Origin: Amphibalanus amphitrite
Taxonomy: Eukaryota; Arthropoda; Thecostraca; Balanomorpha; Balanidae
Reading direction: 5' to 3'
Assembly (NCBI RefSeq): GCF_019059575.1
Contig: NW_024881792.1
Coordinates: forward strand, 620,001-684,000
DNA length: 64,000 bases
Part shown: positions 45,268 through 56,480 of the stretch, piece by piece
How positions within the stretch are numbered: position 1 is the stretch's first letter
Layout of the letters: the number at the start of each line of letters is the position of its first letter
Position numbers and translations under genes: made by a program
The notes under the pieces: model-generated
The model's database searches: none
What the model saw: only the letters and a program-made list of their open reading frames with translations
Told to the model about the DNA's origin: nothing

Positions 45268-47442
45268 AAAACGCCAATAATCTCTACAAAGGTCAAACGT
45301 CATTTTAACCATTTGAAAGGATTGCCAATCCCGGACTGTAGCGGAGGAAAAATTGAACTCCTTCTAGGGGCAAACGTCGTTGAAGCAGTATTACAGCGGG
45401 ACGTCAGAGTCGGCAGTGTGGGCCAACCCATAGCAGTTCGGACAGCGTTTGGGTGGGCAATAACGGGTTCGATGACAGAGTCTGTTCCAGACGGCATGGA
45501 GGAAGTCCTGTTTCTTGAATGCACCAGCCCAGAGGTGGAGCTTGGTGAGATCATCAAACAGTGGTGGACCACCGAATCATTTGGCACGAAATATACTGGA
45601 ACTGAAACACGCTCGACGGAAGATGTTATGGCACAATCTTTACTGGAAGCGACAACGCACAAATGTGGAAACCGGTATGAAGTGGGACTTTTGTGGCGCG
45701 ATCCATCGGTGGAATTGCCCGACAACAAGGTAATGGCTTTCAGCAGGCTGAAGTCACTGGAACGCGGTCTTTTCCGTCAGCCAGAGAAGGCGAAAACTTA
45801 CCAAGAAGTGATTCAAGGCTATATCGAAAAGGGTCACGCAAGAAGAGTCCCGCCTGACGAGTTGGCCATTGTTAACCAGAAACGGTGGTACCTGCCCCAC
45901 CATGCGGTCATAAATCCGAACAATCCGAAACTGAGAGTTGTGTTTGATGCAGCCGCAAGTTTTCATGGAAAATCTTTGAATAGTGAACTTTTGACAGGAC
46001 CAGATCTCCTTCAGAATCTGCTGGGGGTTATTCTTAGATTTCGGCAAGAACAGGTCGCACTAGTCGCTGATGTGGAACAAATGTTCCACCAGATCCGTGT
46101 CATAGAGAAAGATCAACCGGCAATGAGTTTTCTTTGGAGGGATTTAGATACGTCCAAGGAGCCAGATGTGTATCAAATGACAGTGAGTATTTTCGGCATG
46201 AAGTGCAGTCCTGCAATAGCCAATTACATATTGCAGAAAGCAGCTGAAGATCACGTGGAGGACACGGCGATATCAAGATCAGCAGTTTGAGCAGTTAAGC
46301 ACAACTTTTATATGGATGATTTTCTAAGCTCGGAGCCAAGCGTCGCGGCAGCGACGTCAATGCAGTTTGAGGTAACAAAGTTGGTATCTCAAAGTGGCTT
46401 CCGTCTGACAAAATGGATGAGTAATGACGGCCGAGTTGTAGAACATATTGAAGTCTCTGAGCGAGTCCATCCGGTTATAGACCCAGAAGAGACAGGGAAG
46501 GACCAGCAACGAGCTTTAGGCTGTGCTTGGAGCCCGTCCGAAGATGTACTTGGCATCCATTCTCAAGTGAACGTGAGGTCCGTGACAAAGCGAGGAATGC
46601 TTCAAGGCATGGCATCGATGTTCGACCCGCTAGGAATTGTGTCGCCATTTACTTTACAGGCCAAAATTATAATCCAACGACTCTGTGCTCTAAAATATAC
46701 TTGGGATCAACAGCTCAGCGGTAACGAATTAGACGAGTGCAAACTGTGGATCGCGGAAGCCGGTCATTTGCAAGATATTTCAGTTCCAAGGTACTTTACA
46801 GGCGCAGGAAGCCACGAGATGGCACGTAGGGAACTCCACATATTTTGTGATGCAAGTGAAAATGCCTTCGCCGCTGTCGCCTACATTCGCACAGTCACGA
46901 CTGACCTAGTCAAACACATTTCATTTGTGATGTCACGCACAAGACTCGCTCCCCTCAAGCAGCTGACTATAGTCCGCTTAGAGCTTCAGGCTGCTGTTCT
47001 AGCTGTGAGGCTTGCAGTCACTATCAAACAAGAGATGACTTATAAATTCGACGAGACTTTGTTTTGGAGCGACAGTAAAGTAGTTCTACAGTATATTCGT
47101 AACGAGAGTCGTCGATTCCATACATTTGTTGCGAATAGAATCTCAGAGATTCAAGACGCATCCAACGTTGAAGATTGGTACCACGTAGCAGGAAAATGCA
47201 ATCCCGCTGACATCGCTTCCCGAGGGGCATCGATAGGCAAGCTCAGAGATATGCAACAATGGTGGTGCGGCCCCATCTTCTTGGAGCTGGACAGAGATGA
47301 CTGGCCGCTACAGCCTGAAGCCGAGTCTACTCTGAGCTCAGACGACATCGAGGTGAAGACGCCCCCTGTGGTGATAGCTGCAATTTCTGATCACACTCAA
47401 CCCAGGCTGCTCGATTCAACACGGTGTGTTAGGGCCAAGTAA
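45268..47442 (+). pseudogene. BEL/Pao pol: reverse transcriptase and RNase H
   Basis: Resumes with protease C-terminal/linker sequence (IELLLGANVVEAVLQ, TAFGWAITG), then RT: VPPDELAIVNQKRWYLPHH, LRVVFDAAASFHGKSLN, DVEQMFHQIRV, FGMKCSPAIANY. An in-frame TGA at 46288-46290 precedes the catalytic FYMDDFL (about 46306). Then BEL-type connection (SMFDPLGIVSPFTLQAKI) and RNase H (HIFCDASENAFAAVAY, VRLELQAAVLAVRL, FWSDSKVVLQYI, NPADIASRG). The element is cut at 47427 by the Gypsy LTR; the last codons and stop (47440) are LTR sequence. Any protein would need stop readthrough, so the copy is probably dead. Confidence 0.9.
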
Positions 47443-47681
47443 AGCTGCATATACCACGACACTGTGTATTGTGCTTCCAGCGACCGAAGACCAAGCACGG
47501 ACACGGCGACCCGCCGACTGACCCAGTCCGGTCACGGTCGCGCCCTTATATAACCACGGCACAGAGCGCATGCGCGGTGACCGCGCGGCGGTCAGGCGGC
47601 TCGCCGGCCGGACGGCCGGGCCGCCGACCCATCCTGTTCCACGGCCCCACACGGCCGGTCCGCGGTCACAATATCCCAACA
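47427..47681 (-). repeat. Gypsy 3' LTR (255 bp)
   Basis: Plus strand starts TGTTAGGGCC and ends ATATCCCAACA, so on the element strand it reads TGTTGGGATAT...CCTAACA. The matching 5' LTR is outside the window. Confidence 0.8.
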
Positions 47682-47692
47682 CTCCTCCCCCA
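47682..47692 (-). promoter_or_regulatory. Polypurine tract
   Basis: Minus strand reads TGGGGGAGGAG directly before the LTR, the usual plus-strand primer position. Confidence 0.7.
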
Positions 47693-48115
47693 TAAAAGAA
47701 ACGTTTCCACTTGATCAAGTAACAAAGAAACGCTGCACACTACGCGACCGGAACGCGACCGGAAATACAAACTGATTGAGACACTGGTGATGCACATCGA
47801 GAGCATCCGAGGCCTAGGATTGAAAACGATCTGGGGGAGCGACACTCTGCCAGACCTGGTCACATACGCGCCCCGCACAGATGTACCCCCATTCCCCATC
47901 TGATCTCGGCCCCGCCTGCAGAGGTAGTACAACGCCAGTGGATCCGGTCCAGTCTCCTCGGACCCCGTCTGCTTCCTGGGACGCGTTTCTGTGGCTGTGT
48001 CCGATGCGTCGTCCCTCCGGGTGCTTCCAGACGTTTCCTGTTTGTGGGACTCCCGTTCCACAGCTGGCTTTAGCTGGTTGAAGTGCAGAGCCTTTTCCTT
48101 GCCCTTGTCGTCACG

Positions 48116-48131
48116 GACGAGGTACGTTACT
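48116..48131 (+). repeat. 16-bp target-site duplication, left copy
   Basis: GACGAGGTACGTTACT, repeated exactly at 60871-60886. Each copy encodes the same pol residues (VTYLV), so the pol frame continues across them. Confidence 0.9.
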
Positions 48132-48146
48132 TCCTTCCTTCCTTCT
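48132..48146 (-). repeat. (GGAA)n LINE tail
   Basis: TTCC units on the plus strand directly next to the left target duplication. Confidence 0.8.
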
Positions 48147-48165
48147 GCGCGGTCGCGGACCGCGC

Positions 48166-51100
48166 CTAAGGCGCGGCCGGCGGGGGCGGGTCGGTGGCGA
48201 CCTGCACCCGCCCCACTCTCTTCAGGTAGCTGATGATGTGTTGGGCCGGCCCCGAGAGCACTTCCGCCAGGGTCGGACAGTGCCCCCAAAAACCGGCCCT
48301 CGCCGCCACGTGTGCAGGGCACCCGGCCAGGAGGTGCTCCACGTCCTCCTCCTCCTCGCCGCAGGCTCGGCAGGTCGGGTCTTCGACCAGGCCGAGGCGA
48401 TGAGCTGTGGCTCGCACCAGTGGGCAGTAGCCGGTGCGAAGCTGGGACAGGGTGGCCTGGCCCCACCTGTCCAGCTCATCGTGGCTCGGAGTAGGTTCTC
48501 GATGTGGGTGCCGCTGCGCCCTTGCGGAGGCCAGCTCCGATGTCCAGCGACGGATGGCTGTCCGCGCGCTGGAGAGGTCGATCGGGGCCTCCTCTTGAGC
48601 GCAGTCGGCGGCGGCTTGATTGGCGAGGCGGTCGGCTGCCTCGTTGCCGGCGAGGTCGGCGTGGCCCGGGACCCAGTGCAGGGTGATGTCCTTCCCTGCG
48701 GCTGTCAGCGCGTCTATTAGGCCCCAGACGCGCTGGCCGATGGCCGACTGTTGGTCATTCGGGCCGCGGCTAAGTAGCTGGAGCCCCGACCGGGAGTCTG
48801 TGCAGAGCAGCACTCTCTTGATGAGTGCTTTAGAGGGGGCCGGTAGCTCATGGAGACACGTCAGGGCCTCCGTCATTGCCACCAGCTCCGCCCTCATACT
48901 GCTGCACACTCGACCGGCCGGTGCCACGCACTCTATTGTGCGTCCCTCGCGGTGAAGCTCCAGGATCGCTCCACCGCCGCCTTGGATGGTGCCTTCCTTG
49001 GCGGATCCGTCCGACCAGATGGTGCAGTCTGGATCGGGGACGAGGGCCAGCGCCGCTAACGCCGCCTCCTTTCTCCTTTCCGGCAGGTCTGTCCTCCTTG
49101 TGGGCTGCGGCAGGTCCAGCACGAAACGGACGGCGTCTCCACAGTGGTGCCAGGGTGGTGCGCCCTGGTAAAGTGCCAGGGGCTCCACTGGGAGGTCGCT
49201 CAAGCCCGCCCTGTCGCAGATCCACCTACCGACCCGACGGAAGCATGGCTTGAATGAGAGGGTCACGTCTTCGTCTGCCGGTGGCGGCGGTGGCAGACCC
49301 GCCTCTTCGGCAGACGTCACCGCGCGCCTCCATGCCTCGTGGGCCCGGTAGCGGAGTCTCGGTGGTGGTGTCTTGTCCAGTAGGTTGCGAGCGGGGTCTC
49401 CCGGAGGTAGACGGACTATGCGCGCGCACTCGCCGGCTGCTAGCTCCTTGGCACGGAGTGATAGCGGAGGGAGGCCTGCCTCCGCCACCAGGGTCTCCTT
49501 ATCCGTGAGCTTGATGCAGCCGGTAATCAGGCGCGCACATTTCCGCTGCTCTACCTCCAGGCGCTCGCGGACAGCCGGTCCCGCATGGGTGAAGTAGATG
49601 GCCGCCCCGTAGTCGAAGAGGGAGCGCACGTAGCTCTTGTAGGCGATGCGGAGTGTGCTACGGTGGCTTCCGTAGCTCCTTCCGGCGATCGCTGATAGAC
49701 AAGCACGGCGCTTTGCCATCTTCTCTCTAAGGGCGGCGATGTGGGCGGCGAAGGTCAGCTGACAGTCCAACTTCAGGCCGAGGAAGGTGGGCGTCTCCTC
49801 GTAGCCTAGCGGATGGTCGCAGAAGCTGAGCTGGGGCTTGACCTTGCCGCCGCACTCCTTGGGGTCCAGCGTGAAGGTGGTCATCACGCACTTGGATGGA
49901 CTAGGTTGGACCTTCCAAGTCTTCACCCAGCGGCTGACCTCGTCCAGGGCCGGTTGGAGCCTGTCCGCACACTCCTGCAGAGAGCGGCCCGTCGCGAGAA
50001 GGGCCACATCATCCGCGAAGAGGGAGACCGTTGGGCTCGAGTCTCCGGCCCGGAGTTGGTCGTCGATGTCGTTGCAGTAGATGAGCCAGAGGAGAGGGGC
50101 GAGCACGCTGCCCTGCGGCAGGCCCTCCTGGAAGACCCGCCACCGGGAGGCTGACGTACCCCATCTCACTCTAGCGCGCCGGTCGCTGAGTAGGGCCCTG
50201 ATCCAGCGTGTGGCGCAACCCGGCACACCCAGTCGCCGCATCTTAGCGTACAGCGCATCCCGCCACACCCGGTCGTACGCTCGCGCGTAGTCCAGGAGGA
50301 CGAGGATGGCTCGCTGCGGTTTCTTGGACTCGAAACCGTCAAAGATGGTCTGGGTGACTCGGGCTAGCTGGTCCAGTGTAGAGTGGCCCCTCCGAAAACC
50401 GGCCTGGTTTCGGTTCAGCTTTCCGGCGCGCTCGAGCCAGTGTTGGAGGCGATGCTGCACGAGTCGTTCAGCGAGCTTTCCGATACAGCTTAGCAAGCTG
50501 ATCGGTCTGTAGCTGCCGGTCTCGTTAGGCGGTTTCCCTTTCTTGGGAATAGCGACTATTTCCGCCGCCCTCCATGACGCGGGAACCTCCCCGGTGCGCC
50601 AGCTCCAGTTCAGCACCTCTAGCAGATGGCGTTCCGCTGAAGGGCTGAGTTGGTGGAGCATGTCGTTGGTCACTTGATCGACCCCGGGGCTGCGTCCCTT
50701 CCGCAGTTTCCTGATGCCGAGCAGGAGCTCTCTGCGGGAGAAGGGCGAGCAGAAGGCGTCGCGACCGCCGTTGCAGCCCGTCTGGCTCGTGGCTCGTCTA
50801 GCCTCGATCTTGATGGAATGATCTGAGGTCTTGTCCTTGGGCAGGCGGGACACCTGCGCGTAGGCCTGGCAAAAGAGATCTGCCTTCTCTTTGTCAGTGA
50901 CGGCTGGTCTCGTCGGTTGCGCAGGTTGTCCCTCCGTGCCCGGTCTTGAGATGGCTACGGCCGGCTTAGCTGGAGGACGCCGGCCGTCCATGGTGCGGAT
51001 CAGGTGCCACATGTCTCCGTCCGGCTTGAGTTCTGCCGCCTTTTGACGGAAGAAGGCGGTCTTCTCGTTGTCCACGACTTTGTCGGCCGCTGCCCGCTCC

Positions 51101-51594
51101 TCCTGGTAGCGCAGGACGTCCGCGTGAGAGCGGCTACGGGATGCGGCTACCCGTGCCTCTTCCCGTCGATCGGTTGCGTCCTGGCAGACTTGATTCCAGA
51201 AGGGCGGGCGTCGCCCTCGGCCGTCTTCGAAGGGGATGCTGGCCCTGGCCGCCCGCAGGATAGTGGCTGCTAGCCTGCTGGCGGCCTCGTTCAGGGAGGT
51301 TGGCTGGGCCGACCAGGCGTTGATCAGCTGATCCAGCTCCTCCCGAAACTTGGGCCAGTCCGCACTCCGGTGGGAGAACCGGCCTCGGCCTTCCCGTCGT
51401 GGACGTTGCACAGACGAAGACAGTGTGACGAGGATCGGCAGATGGTCAGAGCCGATTCCTCGCTGCGTCACCCAGGTGACGTCTCTTGATCGCAGGAGGT
51501 CCCTGGAAACCAGTGAGACGTCTGGTGCAGAGACTCCGCCGGTGCTGGGGTTTTGCCTGGTGCACCCGCCGTCATTGAGGATGGTCATGCCCAA
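48166..51594 (-). CDS. I-like LINE ORF2: endonuclease end, RT, RNase H, zinc motif
   Basis: 1142 uninterrupted residues. Order: C-terminal part of the AP endonuclease (MTILNDGG, SAPDVSLVS, RGIGSDHLPI near residue 50), RT (LRKGRSPGVDQVTNDML, GSYRPISLLSC, QAGFRRGHSTLDQL, LDYARAYDRVWRD, QEGLPQGSVLAP, catalytic FADD about residue 490), RNase H (IWSDGSAKEG, MRAELVAMTEAL, LCTDSRSG, HWVPGHADLAGNEAAD) and a C-terminal Cys/His cluster (CRACGEEEEDVEHLLAGC). RT copies the RNA at the nicked target, and RNase H removes template RNA. The listed ATG is internal; the true N-terminal half is at 58628-60530. The stop at 48166 is about 20 bp from the tail. All RT and RNase H acidic residues are present, so only the insertions appear to disable it. 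Confidence 0.9.
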   Translation of the reverse strand: MGMTILNDGGCTRQNPSTGGVSAPDVSLVSRDLLRSRDVTWVTQRGIGSDHLPILVTLSSSVQRPRREGRGRFSHRSADWPKFREELDQLINAWSAQPTSLNEAASRLAATILRAARASIPFEDGRGRRPPFWNQVCQDATDRREEARVAASRSRSHADVLRYQEERAAADKVVDNEKTAFFRQKAAELKPDGDMWHLIRTMDGRRPPAKPAVAISRPGTEGQPAQPTRPAVTDKEKADLFCQAYAQVSRLPKDKTSDHSIKIEARRATSQTGCNGGRDAFCSPFSRRELLLGIRKLRKGRSPGVDQVTNDMLHQLSPSAERHLLEVLNWSWRTGEVPASWRAAEIVAIPKKGKPPNETGSYRPISLLSCIGKLAERLVQHRLQHWLERAGKLNRNQAGFRRGHSTLDQLARVTQTIFDGFESKKPQRAILVLLDYARAYDRVWRDALYAKMRRLGVPGCATRWIRALLSDRRARVRWGTSASRWRVFQEGLPQGSVLAPLLWLIYCNDIDDQLRAGDSSPTVSLFADDVALLATGRSLQECADRLQPALDEVSRWVKTWKVQPSPSKCVMTTFTLDPKECGGKVKPQLSFCDHPLGYEETPTFLGLKLDCQLTFAAHIAALREKMAKRRACLSAIAGRSYGSHRSTLRIAYKSYVRSLFDYGAAIYFTHAGPAVRERLEVEQRKCARLITGCIKLTDKETLVAEAGLPPLSLRAKELAAGECARIVRLPPGDPARNLLDKTPPPRLRYRAHEAWRRAVTSAEEAGLPPPPPADEDVTLSFKPCFRRVGRWICDRAGLSDLPVEPLALYQGAPPWHHCGDAVRFVLDLPQPTRRTDLPERRKEAALAALALVPDPDCTIWSDGSAKEGTIQGGGGAILELHREGRTIECVAPAGRVCSSMRAELVAMTEALTCLHELPAPSKALIKRVLLCTDSRSGLQLLSRGPNDQQSAIGQRVWGLIDALTAAGKDITLHWVPGHADLAGNEAADRLANQAAADCAQEEAPIDLSSARTAIRRWTSELASARAQRHPHREPTPSHDELDRWGQATLSQLRTGYCPLVRATAHRLGLVEDPTCRACGEEEEDVEHLLAGCPAHVAARAGFWGHCPTLAEVLSGPAQHIISYLKRVGRVQVATDPPPPAAP
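51582..51591 (+). repeat. 10-bp direct repeat, left copy
   Basis: TGGTCATGCC, also at 58628-58637. It encodes the same GMT residues of the endonuclease on each side, so it marks the target duplication of the 7-kb insertion. Confidence 0.75.
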
Positions 51595-52253
51595 GGCTAT
51601 AGAACTCCAGGTAAGGACACCAGCCGTTTGAACTTGAACGCCGCCGGCCGGCCGATGACGTCATTGGAGGCAAGCCGGCTCGGCGGACACACAAGGCGAA
51701 TGCATAACGGAGGGGCGTTGGAACGTTGCGGGAGCCGGGGAGATATTTTAATGTGGTTGTATACCACCATTGTTATGTTTATTGATCTACAGACTGCATT
51801 CTTTTAAACCTCGATGCACTCTAGGCCTGGATGGTTCGTACATTCGTGGAACGATCACCCCGTCCGAAGTCCGTGGTCGAAGCTGTCATAGTATTAAAGA
51901 CACTAAGACGGGTGCAATAACGGCGATCCGATCCCGTCTCTGGCGAATCTAGAGGGGTCGTAAGGACCCAGGCCGAATCTGACCGTCTATTTTTAGGGAA
52001 ACGGGGTAGGTGAATTGACAACCGATGGCTTAAGAGATAATGAGAAGAGATCCCGTCGTCGATTGTTGTTTGACAGACAACACATGTTGTACTGGACGTA
52101 TGACCATCAGAGGTAATGCCTGAACGTAGGCAAGCATAATTGTTCTGTCATACTGTTTAGGAATATAAAATGGTAATGGAGATTATTGAGGATATGATCT
52201 CTACATTACAGGAATTCGCTAATTACTACGGCCCATAGGGGCACCGCCGGAGC
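51592..52253. other. No gene seen
   Basis: Mixed sequence including a GGCCGGCCGATGACGTCATTGG patch at about 51647. No recognisable ORF. Confidence 0.4.
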
Positions 52254-52375
52254 TGTTGTTTTGCCATCGGTCCCAGGCAACTCCAGGGAGCTGCAGTACC
52301 CGGCGGCCAAAGCGGCCCACCTCGTCGACTCGCAGGTCCTGTGGGATTCCGTGATGCTTTAGTGCTTCACCCACA
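52254..52375 (-). pseudogene. Short coding remnant, family unknown
   Basis: The minus strand is open with protein-like content: EALKHHGIPQDLRVDEVGRF, then LQLPGVAWDRWQNN. Probably a fragment of another mobile element. No start, no identified domain. Confidence 0.35.
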
Positions 52376-52494
52376 GAAGCACGGGCATAGCAGTAGGATG
52401 TGGGGCTAGGTGTCTGTCCACCTCTTCATTGAAAGAACAACGTATACAGCGCCTGGTCCCGCCGAAGCTCGGTATCGACCGTGACTTATTCACA

Positions 52495-52732
52495 ACTGGC
52501 GGATCCAGGAAGCGGTCTTGGACACTGCGGGGGCTTACCCCAAAAAGGTTTCTCGGAATTAATAAAAAAAAAACTCTGATTTCGATTCCTTGCGCACTGC
52601 TGTGCAGTGTGATTAACCAACATTTCCTCAGAAAAGTTGTGAAGTTTTCTTTGATTCTCGAAAAGCGATTTCGGGCGCTGCCAATGTGGGGGAAGACATT
52701 TGCCCCAAATGCCTTCCCCTGGATCCGCCAGT
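52495..52732. mobile_element. 238-bp MITE
   Basis: ACTGGCGGATCCAGG at 52495-52509 and its exact complement at 52718-52732. No coding capacity. Confidence 0.75.
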
Positions 52733-52870
52733 GGGTTGCCCCACTCCGAGCTTGACTAAAACCATTTTCAAACCCCACCAGAAACCGATGGTAAGGTGAA
52801 TTTAAATCCAATAACTCATCTCTGTCTGCCCGCCTAAATATGTATATGTTACAGGCAAAGTGAAAACTCG

Positions 52871-52945
52871 GGCATTTTGCAAAATGCCTAGGCAATTTGC
52901 AAAATGCCGGACTGGCTAGAAATTTTGCAAAATGCCCAGGCAATT
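52871..52945. repeat. GGCATTTTGCAAAATGCC palindromic cluster 1
   Basis: Starts with the perfect 18-bp palindrome at 52871-52888, followed by variants. Its left flank (GTTACAGGCAAAGTGAAAAC) reappears inverted beside cluster 3. Confidence 0.85.
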
Positions 52946-53432
52946 TCATGGGTGAAACTTTGACATCACCATTGGGGTCCCAAACGTCCAAGGGGGCCTC
53001 CATTTAGTGGGGGCCTCCAAGCAATTAGGGGCCTCCAATTGCGGAAGCGGTAATTTACGAGCCACGCCAGGGCCTCCTCTAAGAAATTTTCATTGGGGGA
53101 CCAGAGGCTCAGAAGCCAAACATGGGGTACCCCCAAATCCAGTTTTCTCATCGGATTTAGGCCACTTATTTTTCGTCACAGCTCTGATGCCATGATTTTT
53201 TTTTTAATATCGATAAAGAAATGGTAGGTCACCTGACCCTACTGGTGGATCCAGGCCAGCAGGGTGACATTGTATGCAAATATCCCCCGCGGCATCCGAA
53301 ATCGACGAAAATTTCTGGCTTTTTCACTTTTGACAATAAAACACAATGCCTTTATAATAGAAAAAAAATTAACGGCACAGCATTGCGCAAGGAATCTAGC
53401 CGTAAGCCGACCCCAGAAAGTGTGAGGGTTAA

Positions 53433-54990
53433 CCTTCGCCGGCACCTGGGGGGAGGGTCGCCACCCCCAAGTTAGTTTTTCTGCTCTACACTTAACATTT
53501 TTAAAGCTAGAAACCTGATTTTCTTTGTATAGCTGCTTTTCTATCTTTTCTCAGCGTCCATTGAAAATTTCAAGCTTCTGCGGCATTTGGGTTTGGAGAT
53601 ATGACCTTGTTCTTCAGGTCATGTCATGTCCTAAATGACGAATACCCAATATCTTGCGATGGCTATGGGCCTTGTGAGCTTTTGACACGCTGATTTCGGC
53701 TTTTTTTTTGCCAGTCTTACCTCCCACCTATCATTGAACATGTTGTTCTGCGATGTACAGATGTCAGAGTCAGGGTCAAGGTCAACCTAGGTCATCTAAA
53801 ATTATTGCGCTTTAGGCAAGCTGAATTTACTTTTCGTGAAGTTTCTTTGACTGTATGTTTAGTAAAAGCTTCTCACTTCATGATCAAGTGTAATAGGGAC
53901 ACACAAACCGATCTGTGCACACATCAGTACATACACAGACATACACAGACATACAAACACATATCATTGACCTTGACCTAACTTGACGTGAAATGACCAC
54001 AGCCAGCAAATTAGTCGGATAGTGTGACAAAGAGCTGTTCTAGCTCGCTTGGCACTAATACGGCAGCGTCATCGGTATATGATGGGTTGGCCCGCTGCTT
54101 GTGTAGGTATCTTATTCGACATCACCACAATTTTTTCTTACAAGATTTTAAGCCTTGCGGTCAAGAGCAACAGATTCTTTGGGAAGTGACGAATCCAATG
54201 ATACCAATTTTACCTCATCAGGTCAGTCATTGACCTTCCAGGTCAGGTCAAACTAAAGAATGTTGCTGTTTGGGGTCACCGTTGCCCGTTGGAATATCAC
54301 GTGCGCTGCTCATCATGTACCGATGACGCTGCCGTATTGTGGTGCCAAGCCAGCTAGAACCTCTTTGTCACACTATCCGACTAGGTTTTTGCTGGCTGTG
54401 GTCATTTCAGGTCAAGTTAGCTCAAGGTCAATGACATGTGTTTGTATGTCTGTGTGTGTCTGTGTGTACGAGTATACTGATGTGTGCACCGACTGTGAGT
54501 GAATGTGTCCATATTACATGAGATCATGAACTGAGAAGCTTTTGCCAAAAATACAGTCAAAGAAACTTCACGAAAGTAAATTCAGCTTGCCTAAAACGCA
54601 ATATTTTTAGACGACCTAGGTTGACCTTGACCCTGACCCTGGCATCTCTACATCATTGAACAACATGTTCCATGATAGGTGGGAGGTAAGACTGACAAAA
54701 AAGGCCGAAATCAAGGTGTCAAAAGCTCACAAGACCCAACGCCAACGCAAGATATTGGGTATTTGTCATTTGGGTTATGACATTACCTGAAGAATAAGGT
54801 CATATCTCCGAAACCAAAAACCACAGAAACTTGAAATTTTCAGTGGACGCTAAAAAAGGATAGAGCAGCAGCTATACGAAATATCCGACTTCTAGCAATC
54901 AAAATGTTTAGTGCAGAGCAGAAAAAACTACCTAGGTCGGGGTGGGGGGTGTGGCAACCACTGCCCCCCCCCCCCCATGTGCGGACGAGG
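53433..54990. mobile_element. Foldback of two AGGTCA MITE-2 copies
   Basis: The left half (53433-54010) is an inverted relative of the right half (54170-54990); both match 23984-24878. The left end is TTAA/CCTTCGCCGGCACC; the right end is CATGTGCGGACGAGG followed by ATTA, a decayed TTAA. TGACCTTGACCT blocks lie at about 53968 and 54623, and AGGTCAAGGTCAACC at about 53775. Confidence 0.8.
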
Positions 54991-55084
54991 ATTACCTAAG
55001 TAATTTGAATATCAGGAAAATAATTTATTAAATCAGGTATTCCAACAGAGTCCCGCTTTTTTATAGGTGACCTCCGATTTGTGT

Positions 55085-56480
55085 TGCATCTAAGTTACCC
55101 AGGGGGCCTCTTATTTGTAATTGTAGGTACAGTACAGAGAGCCTCCTACTTCGACTACTTGCACAGAGAGCCTCCTAGCGTACATACGGCTAAGCTTCTA
55201 CAGGTCGAGCGCCGGTCTCTTGTACGTACAGAGAGCCTCCTACTGTTACAGAGGGCCTCCTGTTTGTCTAGGGGGCCTCCTATTGGTTAACGGCGCCTCC
55301 TATTTGTCCAAGCGGCCTCCTATTCGTCTATGGGACCTCCTATTTGTCCAGGAGGCCTCCTGTTTCTCCAGAAGGTCCCCTATTTATCCAGGGGGCTTCT
55401 ATTTTCCAGGGGGCCTCCTCTTTATCTAGGGGGCCTCCTACGTGTTCAGGGGCCTCCTATTTGTCCAGGGGCCTCCTATTTATCCAGGGGTCTTTTATTC
55501 GACTAGGAGTCTCATATTTGTGCAGGGGCCTCCTGTTTGTCCAAGGGTCTCCTACTTGTCCCGGGGCCTCCTTTTTTTTGAAGGGACTCCTTTTTGTTAA
55601 GGGAGCCTTCTATTTGTCCAGGGGGCCTCCTATTCGTACAGAGAGCCTCTAGCTCCTACTTGTCCATGGAGCCTCCTATTTGTTCAAGAGGTCCCCTATT
55701 TGTCCAGGGGGCCTCCTATTTGTCCAAGGGACCTGTTATTTTTCTAGGGGGCCTCTTTGCCCAAGAGGCCTCCTATTTGTCCAGCGTGCCTCCTACATGT
55801 TCAGGGGGCCTCCTATTTGTCCAAGGGGCCTCCTATTGGTTAAAGTAGCCTCTTATTTTCCAAGCGGCCTCCTATTTATCCAGAGGGCTCCTATTTTTAG
55901 GGGGCTTCCTCTTTATCCAGGGGCCTCCTTGTTCAGGGGGCCTCTTAATTGTCCAGGGGCCTCCTTTTGTGAAAGGGGCCTCCTATTTGTCCAGGGGGCC
56001 TCCTTTTGTGAAAGGGGCCTCCTTTTTGTCTAGGTCTAGGACCTTCTATTTGTCCAGGGGGCCTCCTATTTTTGCAGGGGCCTCCTATTTGTACAGAGGG
56101 CCTCCTACTTGTCCATGGGGCCTCCTTTTGTGAAAGGGGCCTCCTGTTTGTCTAGGTCTAGGACCTCCTATTTGTCCAGGGGGCCTCCTATTTTTGCAGG
56201 GGGGCCTCCTATTTGTACAGAGGGCCTCCTACTTGTCCATGGGGCTTACTATTTGTCTAGGGGCCTCTTATTTGTCTAGGGCCTCCTATTTGTCCAGGAG
56301 GCCTCCTACTTGTCCAGAGAGCCTCCTATTTCTCCAGGGGACTTCCTGTTTTCCGGGGGCCTCCTACTTGTTCAGGGGGCCTCCTACTTGTTCAGGGGGC
56401 CTCCTACTTGTTCAGGGGGCCTCCTATTTGTCCAACAGGGCCTCCGATTTGTCCAAGGGGCCTCCTATTTAAACAGAGAA
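55085..56480. repeat. ~21-bp minisatellite (GGGGGCCTCCTATTTGTCCA)
   Basis: About 65 degenerate units of GGGGCCTCCTATTTGTCCAG, with variants ending TTGTTCA, TTTATCCA and TTTGTGAAA. Repeat-encoded ORFs only. Confidence 0.9.

Larger units (their letters stand above)
41527..47426 (+). mobile_element. BEL/Pao retrotransposon, interrupted and truncated
   Basis: Plus-strand gag, protease and RT/RNase H in the order expected of BEL/Pao. It is broken by an intron-like segment (41813-41983), a frameshift (about 42740), a DNA element (43533-45265), an in-frame TGA (46288) and finally a Ty3/Gypsy LTR at 47427. The integrase and 3' LTR would lie beyond the Gypsy element, outside the window. Confidence 0.9.
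47666..48131 (-). pseudogene. Gypsy pol C-terminal end
   Basis: Encodes the end of the integrase C-terminal domain (VTYLVRDDKGKEKALHF, NQLKPAV) and a tail containing VTRSGRVSLPQ, a motif common near the end of Metaviridae pol. It stays open through the polypurine tract and stops just inside the LTR at 47666. The N-terminal remainder lies at 60871 onward; the two are separated by a LINE flanked by 16-bp duplications. Confidence 0.85.

Noticed and set aside
47666-48466. A 266-residue minus-strand protein
   Set aside because: It runs from LINE 3' sequence through the target duplication into Gypsy pol and is a junction artefact; only the part below 48131 is real pol.
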